DNA of 5,927 bases from assembly GCA_900771185.1 (NCBI GenBank), contig CAAGND010000310.1:1-5927 (forward strand). The letters run 5' to 3'. The translations under genes and the position numbers were made by a program. Below, piece by piece: positions 1-5,927 of the stretch. Every line of letters starts with the position of its first letter. The stretch's first letter is position 1. A model generated the notes under the pieces. It saw nothing but the letters and a program-made list of their open reading frames with translations. It did not search any database and was not told the DNA's origin. The stretch is from Clostridia bacterium (lineage in GTDB: Bacteria; Bacillota; Clostridia; Oscillospirales; Acutalibacteraceae).

Positions 1-477
1 AAACTCGCTCCGATTATGTTCGGCGGCTCTCAGGAGGAGAAGCTCCGTCCCGGAACTCAGCCGATGCCCGCCATAGCCGGCTTCGGCGCGGCGGTGAAAG
101 CCATGCCGAACATCACAACGGAGCTTGAAAAGGTGACACGGCTCAGGGACTATATGTGCAGTCGTCTGTCAAAGCTTGACGGTGTTGTGTTCAACTCGCC
201 GCCGGACGCTCTGCCGTTTGTCACAAACATCTCGGTTTTGGGGATAAATTCCGAGCCGATGCTCAACTTTCTCTCGGCGCGCGGAGTATATGTCTCAAGC
301 GGCTCCGCCTGCGCGAAGGGGCACTCAAGTCCCGTTCTTCTCAGCATGGGGCTCAGCGAAGAGCGTCGCAAAAGCCCTCTGAGAATAAGCTTTTCAAGAT
401 TCACTACCGTTGAGGAGATTGACATGCTCATAGACGGTATTGCCGCAGGGCAGAAAGCGATCAGAAGAAACAAATAA
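1..477 (+). CDS. Cysteine desulfurase (NifS/IscS family, NifZ-like), C-terminal part
   Basis: This is the last 158 codons of a PLP-dependent cysteine desulfurase; the reading frame is open to the left edge, so the start, the PLP lysine and the N-terminal half are outside the window. Family enzymes take sulfur from L-cysteine, leave alanine, and hold a persulfide on a catalytic cysteine. Visible hallmarks are the GGSQEEKLRPGTQ segment, matching the family GGGQE..LR.GT.N block, and the active-site loop SSGSACAKG, whose Cys codon is at 310-312. The C-terminal RISFSRFTTVEEID matches the family end motif. The next gene is a rhodanese-less thiI only 37 nt downstream, which is the known Bacillus NifZ-ThiI arrangement, so a dedicated sulfur donor for ThiI is the likely role (inference). 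General Fe-S cluster supply is less likely because no iscU-like gene follows. The family assignment is firm; the subtype rests on context. Confidence 0.95.
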   Translation, partial: KLAPIMFGGSQEEKLRPGTQPMPAIAGFGAAVKAMPNITTELEKVTRLRDYMCSRLSKLDGVVFNSPPDALPFVTNISVLGINSEPMLNFLSARGVYVSSGSACAKGHSSPVLLSMGLSEERRKSPLRISFSRFTTVEEIDMLIDGIAAGQKAIRRNK

Positions 478-502
478 CAGCGCAAGGCGATATTTTGTGC
501 TT

Positions 503-508
503 AAGGAG
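503..508 (+). promoter_or_regulatory. Ribosome binding site of thiI
   Basis: AAGGAG lies 6 nt before the ATG at 515. It decides the start: an in-frame ATG at 440 would add 25 residues overlapping the desulfurase gene, has no such site, and is not part of the ThiI family N terminus. Confidence 0.85.
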
Positions 509-514
509 TATTTT

Positions 515-1687
515 ATGAAAGAAGTCATTCTTATAAAGAACGGTGAGCTCGCCCTCAAGGGGCTTAACCGCCGCACTTTCGAAGATATGCTGATATCCAA
601 TATGCGGCGCAGACTCGCCGACCTCGGGAAATTCACCTTCTCCCCATCTCAGTCCACCATTGTCGTTGAGGGAGACGATGATGCCGACCTTGACGAGGCG
701 ACTGAAAGACTGCTCAAAACATTCGGAATTGCCGGACTGTCGCGCTCGGCGGCGGTCGAAAAGGATATGGATGTCATTCTCTCCGTCTGCCCGGAATATA
801 CGGCTCCCCTGCTCATGGGCGCGAGAACCTTTAAGGTTGAGGCAAAGCGCTCTGACAAAAAGTTCCCGTTTAACTCTCCTCAGATATGCATGAAAGTCGG
901 AGAGAAGCTTCTCAGTGAGTTTCCGCATTTGACGGTCGATGTGCATAACCCCGATGTCATTATAAATGTCGAGGTTCGCGACAAACGCACCTTTATTCAC
1001 GGCAATCAGCTCAAGGGCGCAGGCGGTATGCCCTCAGGCTCAGCCGGGAAAGCGGCTCTCCTCGTCTCGGGCGGCATTGACAGCCCCGTTGCCGGATGGA
1101 TGATGGCAAAGCGCGGTGTTGAGCTGACGGCTGTTCATTTTGCATCCCCTCCCTATACCAGCCCACGTGCCGAGCAGAAGGTTCACAGCCTCTTAAAACA
1201 GGTTTCAAAATACAGCGGCAGGATAAACCTGTTCGTCGTCCCGTTCACGGAAATCCAGGAGCTTATAAAGGACAACTGTCCGGAAGATATTTTCACCGTT
1301 GTTATGCGGCGTATGATGATGCGCATTTCGCAGATAATAGCTCAGGAGGAAGGCTGCACCGCATTGATAACCGGCGAGAGCGTCGGGCAGGTGGCAAGTC
1401 AGACCATGCAGGCAATAGCCTGCACTGACGCGGTTGCCGACATGCCCGTTTTCCGTCCGCTTATCGGCATGGACAAGGACGAGGTCATTTCAATTTCAAG
1501 AAAAATCGAAACCTTTGATATATCAATCCAACCATATGAGGACTGCTGCACCGTGTTCACGCCCAAGCATCCAAAGACACGTCCGACAGTCAGCTTTATA
1601 GAAGCCGCCGAAAAAGCGGTTGAATGGGACGAGCCTATAAAACGCGCTGTCAGCGGAGCGAAGGCAACGGTTATAAAAGCCTTCTGA
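515..1687 (+). CDS. thiI: tRNA 4-thiouridine / thiazole sulfurtransferase ThiI
   Basis: ThiI adenylates U8 of tRNA and replaces its oxygen with sulfur, giving 4-thiouridine; in some bacteria it also passes sulfur to ThiS for the thiamine thiazole ring. The 390-residue protein starts MKEVILIKNGELALKG, the expected ferredoxin-like N terminus, followed by a THUMP domain (roughly residues 60-165). The PP-loop ATP site SGGIDS is at residues 185-190, followed by PVAGWMMAKRG and HFASPPYTS. Near the end, EDCCTVFTPKHP holds Cys344-Cys345; Cys344 occupies the position of the sulfur-handling Cys344 of E. coli ThiI. The protein ends after the AANH domain, about 90 residues short of E. coli ThiI (482 aa), because it has no rhodanese domain. 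In Firmicutes with this form, the neighbouring desulfurase provides the persulfide, and that gene is immediately upstream here. The identification is very secure; a role in thiamine synthesis is not shown by this window. Confidence 0.97.
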   Translation: MKEVILIKNGELALKGLNRRTFEDMLISNMRRRLADLGKFTFSPSQSTIVVEGDDDADLDEATERLLKTFGIAGLSRSAAVEKDMDVILSVCPEYTAPLLMGARTFKVEAKRSDKKFPFNSPQICMKVGEKLLSEFPHLTVDVHNPDVIINVEVRDKRTFIHGNQLKGAGGMPSGSAGKAALLVSGGIDSPVAGWMMAKRGVELTAVHFASPPYTSPRAEQKVHSLLKQVSKYSGRINLFVVPFTEIQELIKDNCPEDIFTVVMRRMMMRISQIIAQEEGCTALITGESVGQVASQTMQAIACTDAVADMPVFRPLIGMDKDEVISISRKIETFDISIQPYEDCCTVFTPKHPKTRPTVSFIEAAEKAVEWDEPIKRAVSGAKATVIKAF

Positions 1688-1724
1688 CCCATTTATAATT
1701 TTCAGATGATAAAGGGTACTGCGA

Positions 1725-1731
1725 AAGGAAG
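1725..1731 (+). promoter_or_regulatory. Ribosome binding site of cinA
   Basis: AAGGAAG sits 8 nt before the ATG at 1740, a normal spacing. It supports that ATG as the cinA start, and the encoded N terminus (MAVCEILSVGTELLLGD) is what the family begins with. Confidence 0.75.
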
Positions 1732-1739
1732 TTTAAGTC

Positions 1740-2993
1740 ATGGCTGTCTGCGAAATACTCTCCGTCGGCACAGAGCTGCTGCTCGGGGACATACTCAATA
1801 CTGACACACGCTATCTCTCCCGCGCGCTGGCCTCCATGGGGATATCCGTCCTGCATCACAGCACGGTCGGTGATAACCGTGAGAGGCTTTCAGCGGAGCT
1901 TAAAAACTCGCTGTCAAGGAGCGATATCGTCATAACCTCCGGAGGTCTCGGTCCCACAGAGGATGATCTCACCAAGGAGGTATGCTGCGAAGTTATGGGC
2001 TTTGCGCTCAGGGAGAGCGCCGAGATTGCCGAAGAGATAAGAGCATATTTCAAAAGCAGGCACTCTGACATGCCTGAAAACAACCTCAAGCAGGCGCTTA
2101 TACCCGTCGGCTCAACCGTTTTCAAAAACAATCACGGCACGGCTCCCGGACTTGCCATCGAGCGTGACGGCAAGTGCGTCATAATGCTGCCCGGCCCTCC
2201 GGGTGAGCTCCAGCCCATGTTTGAGGAAAGTGTCCGAGACTATCTCTCAAAATATTCCGACGGAGCTATCGTGTCACACACGGTTAATATAATAGGTGCG
2301 GGTGAGAGCGCGGTTGCGCTCGAGCTTGACGACATGTTCGGCCGAGAGAACCCGACTGTCGCTCCCTATGCGAAACAGGGCGAGGTTCAGCTGCGAGTGA
2401 CCGCAAAGGCAGCATCCGCCGAGGAAGCGGACAAGCTCTGCGAGCCCGTAGTCGATGAAATCTGTTCAAGGCTCGGCGATATAGTTTACGGTGTCGATGC
2501 CGGAAACATTGAAAGCCGTGTTGTCTCTCTGCTTAAAAGTCACAAAAAGACCATAGCCTGTGCGGAGTCCTGCACGGCAGGATATATTTCCAAGCGCATA
2601 ACCGATGTTCCCGGCGCATCAGAGGTTTTCGGCTGCGGTATAGTCAGCTATTCAAATGACATAAAGTCGGAGGTCCTCGGTGTCAAAAAAGATACCCTGC
2701 TCTCTTACGGTGCAGTGAGTGAGCAGACCGCAAGGGAGATGGCTCTCGGCGCGCTGCGTGTCAGCGGCGCGGATATCGCAGTCGCCTCAACGGGCATCGC
2801 AGGACCCGGCAGCTCATGCGGCAAGCCGGCAGGTCTGAGCTTTGTCGCCGTGGCAAGCGGTGATGATGTCTTTGTTGAAAAAATTGAAACGGGACACAAA
2901 AATGACCGGGAATATAACAGGTATGTCACAGCATCACGCGCACTCAATCTCGCGCGTCTGATGCTTGAAGGAAAGTTGGAAAAGAGAAAATAA
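1740..2993 (+). CDS. cinA: CinA: ADP-ribose pyrophosphatase / NMN deamidase
   Basis: This is a full-length 417-residue CinA with all three usual parts. The N-terminal MoCF-like (COG1058) domain, about residues 1-170, carries SVGTELLLGD (8-17), SGGLGPTEDD (67-76) and the LPGPPGE loop (150-156). A KH-like middle region spans about 175-255 with GAGES (187-191). The C-terminal PncC domain, about 258-415, holds AESCTAG (275-281) with the conserved Ser277, and STGIAGPG (350-357). Characterised relatives hydrolyse ADP-ribose with the N-terminal part and convert nicotinamide mononucleotide to nicotinic acid mononucleotide with the C-terminal part, in the pyridine nucleotide cycle; the competence link is historical. 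After STGIAGPG the usual Gly-rich, acidic stretch reads SSCGKPAGLSF, a mild variation near the active site. It is preceded by thiI (52 nt gap) and followed by a sortase (36 nt gap), not by recA as in several other Firmicutes. It is probably cytoplasmic and functional. Confidence 0.96.
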   Translation: MAVCEILSVGTELLLGDILNTDTRYLSRALASMGISVLHHSTVGDNRERLSAELKNSLSRSDIVITSGGLGPTEDDLTKEVCCEVMGFALRESAEIAEEIRAYFKSRHSDMPENNLKQALIPVGSTVFKNNHGTAPGLAIERDGKCVIMLPGPPGELQPMFEESVRDYLSKYSDGAIVSHTVNIIGAGESAVALELDDMFGRENPTVAPYAKQGEVQLRVTAKAASAEEADKLCEPVVDEICSRLGDIVYGVDAGNIESRVVSLLKSHKKTIACAESCTAGYISKRITDVPGASEVFGCGIVSYSNDIKSEVLGVKKDTLLSYGAVSEQTAREMALGALRVSGADIAVASTGIAGPGSSCGKPAGLSFVAVASGDDVFVEKIETGHKNDREYNRYVTASRALNLARLMLEGKLEKRK

Positions 2994-3012
2994 CGTAACA
3001 TTGTGTTACTTT
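2992..3012. promoter_or_regulatory. 21-nt interrupted palindrome between cinA and the sortase gene
   Basis: A perfect 6-bp inverted repeat, GTAACA-TTG-TGTTAC at 2995-3009, extends after one mismatch by two more A-T pairs on each side (2992-3012). It overlaps the last bases of cinA and ends just before the sortase ribosome binding site at 3018. The sequence supports a small hairpin or a two-fold protein site. The AT-rich stem and missing U-tract make it a poor intrinsic terminator. No good -35/-10 pair was seen beside it, so an operator role is only a possibility. A chance palindrome cannot be ruled out. Confidence 0.35.
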
Positions 3013-3017
3013 GTATC

Positions 3018-3022
3018 GGAGG
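3018..3022 (+). promoter_or_regulatory. Ribosome binding site of the sortase gene
   Basis: GGAGG lies 7 nt before the ATG at 3030. It selects this ATG over an in-frame GTG at 3003, which would lie upstream of the site, inside the palindrome, and has no ribosome binding site of its own. Confidence 0.85.
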
Positions 3023-3029
3023 AAAGCTC

Positions 3030-4475
3030 ATGTCTGATAACAACAGAAATAACAACGACGATTTCAAAGCGCCGGATATGAGGGAAATTTTCAAACAATA
3101 CACAACCGAGGAGTATAACGAGGATATCAGCGGCACTAATATCCCCGAAGAACAGCCTGTGTCAGCGGACACCGAACAGATCGAGGAGCAAAAAGAAACT
3201 CTGTCTCAGGACGACAGCGTTAATCCCCCGAAAGATGAGGACGGAATACCTTACTATGCGGACTATCCGGAGCCGAAGTCCGACAACATTCTGCATATGA
3301 CTCCTATTGAGTCTGAAAGCTTTGAGGACGAGTCGGATAACGAGGATGATAACGTGAATTCCGAACCGTCGGTTCCGCTTGATGACTTCGGTATGCCCTC
3401 CTCCCCGAGTTTCGCCGTCAATCTGACGGAAGATGAGCGTCAGAACCTGCTCGAAAAAGAGAGGGAGGGAAGGGCACAGACAGAGGAAAATGCCGATAAG
3501 AGCAAAAAGGGATTTAAAGGCTTCATCAGAGGTCTGCTTCCGTGGAAGGGCGATCCCGTGAGCGAGATAATCCGCAAATGTGTTTTCCTTGTCGCCATTG
3601 TCACGGTATTTGTAAGCTGCGGAATGCTCATTGACAAATACCTCATTGAACCGAACATCGCGGAAGGTGACATAGGGGACGTCCAGAATATCAAAAACAA
3701 CGACTCAAATCTCACCTGGGATGACATAAAGAAAAAATATCCCAAAGTGGACTTTCCCGAGGGTATGCAGCTCAAATACGCCGAGATATACGCGCAGAAC
3801 ACCGACCTTGTCGGCTGGCTGACAATAGGCAAGCTCCAGCTCGACTTCCCCATTCTTCAGACCGACAACAACGACTACTATCTCAAACGCAGCTTCACAC
3901 ACAAATATACGGAGCTGGGCAATCCTTTCCTCAACTGTGAAAACTCTGTCAAAACGCTTGACCGCAACACGATAATTTACGGTCACAGCACCCGAACCTC
4001 AAACAAAATTTTCAGCAAGCTGTTTGATTACAGAACAGTCAGAGGCTTTGTGAACAACCCGGTTATCGAGTTCAACACAATATACAAGGACTATAAATGG
4101 AAGGTATACGCCGTATTCATAACCAACGCCACAAAGAGCGGAGATAACGGATATTTCTTCAACTACATATTCACCAATCTGAGCAGTGATGCGGCATTTG
4201 AAAGCTATATTGCTGAAATTGACCGCAGAAAGCTCTATACCACGGGGGTCGATATTCTTCCCTCGGATAAAATACTTACCCTTTCAACGTGCCTGTATGA
4301 TTTCGATTCCGCAAGACTCGTCATTGTCGCGCGTATGGTCCGTGACGGCGAGAGCGAAGAGGTTGACACCTCCCTTGCAAAAACCAATCCGAACCCGCAG
4401 TATCCTCAGGCGTGGTATGACAAAAAGGGTGGCACAAATCCTTATAAGAATGTCGAAAGATGGTATCCGAATTAA
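3030..4475 (+). CDS. Class B sortase with long acidic N-terminal extension
   Basis: This is a 481-residue membrane-anchored cysteine transpeptidase of the sortase B type. Sortases cut a C-terminal sorting signal on secreted proteins and join them to the cell wall or to pilin subunits. The catalytic domain spans about residues 245-445 and includes the conserved NTDLVGWLTI and YYLKRSFTH blocks. The expected active site is present: His319 in YGHS, Cys421 in TLSTC and Arg429 in SARLVIVAR. One membrane helix lies at about 184-201 (CVFLVAIVTVFVSCGMLI), preceded by a basic stretch at 157-183 (KSKKGFKGF and PWKGD segments). The first ~155 residues are Asp/Glu/Asn/Ser/Pro-rich, look disordered and have no signal peptide, so they should be cytoplasmic. 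Typical SrtB proteins have only a short N-terminal tail and total about 220-280 residues. A short Pro/Tyr-rich tail follows the catalytic domain. No sorting-signal substrate is visible in the window; gene 5, 20 nt downstream, is the obvious partner candidate. Class B is inferred from motifs; the substrate is unknown. Confidence 0.92.
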   Translation: MSDNNRNNNDDFKAPDMREIFKQYTTEEYNEDISGTNIPEEQPVSADTEQIEEQKETLSQDDSVNPPKDEDGIPYYADYPEPKSDNILHMTPIESESFEDESDNEDDNVNSEPSVPLDDFGMPSSPSFAVNLTEDERQNLLEKEREGRAQTEENADKSKKGFKGFIRGLLPWKGDPVSEIIRKCVFLVAIVTVFVSCGMLIDKYLIEPNIAEGDIGDVQNIKNNDSNLTWDDIKKKYPKVDFPEGMQLKYAEIYAQNTDLVGWLTIGKLQLDFPILQTDNNDYYLKRSFTHKYTELGNPFLNCENSVKTLDRNTIIYGHSTRTSNKIFSKLFDYRTVRGFVNNPVIEFNTIYKDYKWKVYAVFITNATKSGDNGYFFNYIFTNLSSDAAFESYIAEIDRRKLYTTGVDILPSDKILTLSTCLYDFDSARLVIVARMVRDGESEEVDTSLAKTNPNPQYPQAWYDKKGGTNPYKNVERWYPN

Positions 4476-4484
4476 TATGATAGC

Positions 4485-4491
4485 AGGTGAT
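4485..4491 (+). promoter_or_regulatory. Ribosome binding site of the TTG-started gene
   Basis: AGGTGAT matches the distal half of the consensus complement to the 16S rRNA 3' end (AAGGAGGTGAT). It ends 4 nt before TTG at 4496, which suits pairing with this distal part. An in-frame stop (TAG at 4481) limits the start to this TTG or a GTG at 4487; the GTG lies inside the site itself, so TTG is preferred. Confidence 0.65.
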
Positions 4492-4495
4492 AACT

Positions 4496-5927
4496 TTGGA
4501 AAAACACGTTTCACTTCTGGCGTTCGATGACCGTCCGCTGCACGCCAAAGCCTTTGCGGTCTATGAGGGGATATTCAGCGAATATTCCGGCAAAGATGAG
4601 CATTTCAAGTCCTTCGGAAATATGAAGGAGCTGTTTGTCACACTCTCCGAGGCGATAAACAACTCAGACACTCTCGTTCTCGCCATTGCACAGGAGCATT
4701 ATCTTCAAGTCAAAAAGCTGATTTTCACCGCGCTGAGAACCCAGACCGGCATATCCGATGAGATTCTCAGCCGCATGGGTGAGGACGCTTCTGAGGAAGA
4801 CGAAGCTTTTGCGGTTATGCCCGAATCGGCAGAGATCTTGCTCAGCTCAGGCGGAAAATATTCGGGTTTCATTGAAAAGCGCGGAGCGCAGACGCTTTTC
4901 TTCCTGCCGTTGGATGACGTCTGCGCCGCTGAAATCGAAGCCGGACTGCGCTCGGCTCTCGGCGCACTGCCTGTTGCAGCGGAGCACGCCAATGCCACGC
5001 AGCAGTCAGGAGCAACGGAGGAACCCGGCATCGAGGATATTGAGGAGACCTCAAGCGCGGAGCATGTGAATCCCTACAAGGTCGCGGATCTGATGCGTGA
5101 ACGCGGCATAACAGCCGCCGTAGCCCACGGAAAATGCTCCCCCTTTGTTTTTTCAGTCATTCCCACGGACAGTGACGATGACTCATATGACGATGTCATT
5201 TTCCCTGCTGATGTTGAGCTCCAAAAGGGTGAGATGTCACAGAAAGAGTACATAGCTGCACTTGCCGGGCAGGCACGCCTTGAAAGCGGCGCTGCTCTCG
5301 GAGTCAGCCTTTCAAATGTGTTCCTCTCTCCGGACAGCAGCGATGAATATTTCATGTTTTTCTGTGTGGCGGACGAGCACAATGCCCGCCTGTTCAAGAT
5401 ATACAGCCGCGAGGGCGAAACCTCACAGGAGTTCATATATGCCTGTGTCCATCGCCTCTATGAGGTGCTTGCCGAATATGCGGAGCACTGCGGTTTTGTA
5501 TATCAGGATCCATACGACCCGTCAGTCATCACTCTTCATGCGGGAGGCGCAGAAGAGGAAGCGGTCGGCCGCACCGGCAAAAAGACAGCTGTCATCATCA
5601 CGTTGGTGGCCATTCTGGCAATTTTGCTCGGAATAGCCGTCACCTTCATCGTCAAGGCATATAACGGCGGCAAAAAGAATGATGATGTGTCCGACAGCAG
5701 CGGCACATCCGAACAGACCGGATTACTTGATGTTTTTGAAGACTTCATCTTTGCCGATGTTGAGGACGAAAGTTCAACTTCTGCCGAGACCTCAAGCGAC
5801 GGACTGTCAGCGGAATCAACAAGTTCAGTGTCCGAGCTGATGAGTATTACGGATATATCCACTCTGCTTTCCACAGCCGCCACAACAGCGATATCCACGC
5901 TGCCCTCCGACACGACCGCAGCTCCGC
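4496..5927 (+). CDS. Membrane-anchored, diverged CinA-like protein (probable pseudoenzyme), right end cut
   Basis: The frame is open for 477 codons from TTG to the window edge, so the C terminus is missing. Residues 1-363 lack a signal peptide and look soluble. One membrane helix follows at about 365-386 (AVIITLVAILAILLGIAV), flanked by lysines. Then comes an acidic, Ser/Thr-rich tail (26 of residues 426-477 are Ser or Thr), probably an extracellular stalk. I know no named family for it. Compared by eye with CinA two genes upstream, residues 44-155 resemble the MoCF half: NNSD (55-58) against SRSD (59-62), and a P..AEIL...G..SGFIE..G....LP run ending at 138 against IPVGSTVF...GTAPGLAIE..GK....LP ending at 151. 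Residues 192-330 resemble the PncC half, with SGA, VA and KI matches at the same spacing. The catalytic motifs are not kept: SGGLGPTEDD, AESCTAG and STGIAGPG have no equivalents. A linker at about 156-191 replaces the KH-like domain. Translation is probably coupled to the sortase gene (20 nt gap). Being a gene is near certain; CinA ancestry is an inference of moderate strength; any function is unknown. Confidence 0.8.
   Translation, partial: MEKHVSLLAFDDRPLHAKAFAVYEGIFSEYSGKDEHFKSFGNMKELFVTLSEAINNSDTLVLAIAQEHYLQVKKLIFTALRTQTGISDEILSRMGEDASEEDEAFAVMPESAEILLSSGGKYSGFIEKRGAQTLFFLPLDDVCAAEIEAGLRSALGALPVAAEHANATQQSGATEEPGIEDIEETSSAEHVNPYKVADLMRERGITAAVAHGKCSPFVFSVIPTDSDDDSYDDVIFPADVELQKGEMSQKEYIAALAGQARLESGAALGVSLSNVFLSPDSSDEYFMFFCVADEHNARLFKIYSREGETSQEFIYACVHRLYEVLAEYAEHCGFVYQDPYDPSVITLHAGGAEEEAVGRTGKKTAVIITLVAILAILLGIAVTFIVKAYNGGKKNDDVSDSSGTSEQTGLLDVFEDFIFADVEDESSTSAETSSDGLSAESTSSVSELMSITDISTLLSTAATTAISTLPSDTTAAP

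Noticed and set aside
440..514. Longer thiI start at ATG 440
   Set aside because: It overlaps the desulfurase gene, has no ribosome binding site, and the added 25 residues are not part of the ThiI family; AAGGAG at 503 points to ATG 515.
461..1000. Antisense open frame of 179 codons opposite thiI
   Set aside because: It is a mirror of thiI codon structure, with no family motifs and no ribosome binding site. The same holds for the other minus-strand frames, including those at 2705-3172 and 3440-3853.
1694..1699. TATAAT as a -10 element of a cinA promoter
   Set aside because: The hexamer is perfect, but the -35 position (about 1671-1676, TTATAA) matches the consensus poorly. In an AT-rich gap this can be chance, so it is not listed as a promoter.
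1688..1739. Terminator or riboswitch in the thiI-cinA gap
   Set aside because: Only 52 nt long, with no stable stem followed by a T-run; no TPP-like conserved element is visible.
3003..3029. Longer sortase start at GTG 3003
   Set aside because: It has no ribosome binding site upstream, and the strong GGAGG at 3018 lies inside the added part and fits ATG 3030.
5262..5636. Second + strand open frame inside gene 5
   Set aside because: It is an Arg/Ser-rich out-of-frame shadow that ends within the membrane-helix coding region and shows no domain.
5536..5913. Antisense open frame rich in Ser and Val opposite the end of gene 5
   Set aside because: Its composition is the complement of the Ser/Thr- and Asp/Glu-rich tail; the + strand frame is continuous and has a membrane helix and a start site.

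Overview
The window is about 5.9 kb of coding-dense DNA with roughly balanced GC. It looks like a low-GC-lineage Gram-positive anaerobe, most likely a clostridial (Ruminococcaceae/Oscillospirales-like) gut or rumen bacterium. The reasons are the pairing of a NifS-type cysteine desulfurase with a ThiI that has no rhodanese domain (a Firmicutes arrangement), the class B sortase (monoderm cell wall), strong AAGGAG/GGAGG ribosome binding sites, and the protein sequence style. The exact taxon cannot be fixed from sequence reading alone.

All five genes lie on the + strand with gaps of 37, 52, 36 and 20 nt, so they could be one transcription unit. I see no convincing rho-independent terminator. In order: (1) the C-terminal part of a cysteine desulfurase, cut by the left edge; (2) thiI, the tRNA 4-thiouridine / thiazole sulfurtransferase that accepts sulfur from such a desulfurase; (3) cinA, a full-length two-function protein with an N-terminal MoCF-like/ADP-ribose pyrophosphatase part and a C-terminal NMN deamidase (PncC) domain; (4) a class B sortase with an unusually long acidic N-terminal extension before its single membrane segment; (5) a TTG-started gene running off the right edge, which is the most interesting item.

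Gene 5 has about 360 predicted cytoplasmic residues, one membrane helix and a Ser/Thr-rich tail that is probably outside the cell. Read against the CinA encoded two genes upstream, the soluble part appears to follow the same plan: a MoCF-like half, then a PncC-like half, with the KH-like middle domain missing and the hallmark catalytic motifs lost. I therefore propose a diverged, membrane-anchored CinA-like pseudoenzyme, next to a sortase that shares the layout of a large cytoplasmic domain, one membrane helix and an outside part. This comes from an alignment by eye and needs profile or structure comparison.

Functionally, genes 1 and 2 form a sulfur-relay pair for tRNA modification and/or thiamine, cinA serves NAD-cycle repair and salvage, and genes 4 and 5 look like a cell-surface module whose substrate or signal is unknown. 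Nothing mobile, no CRISPR array, no tRNA or rRNA and no pseudogene were seen.
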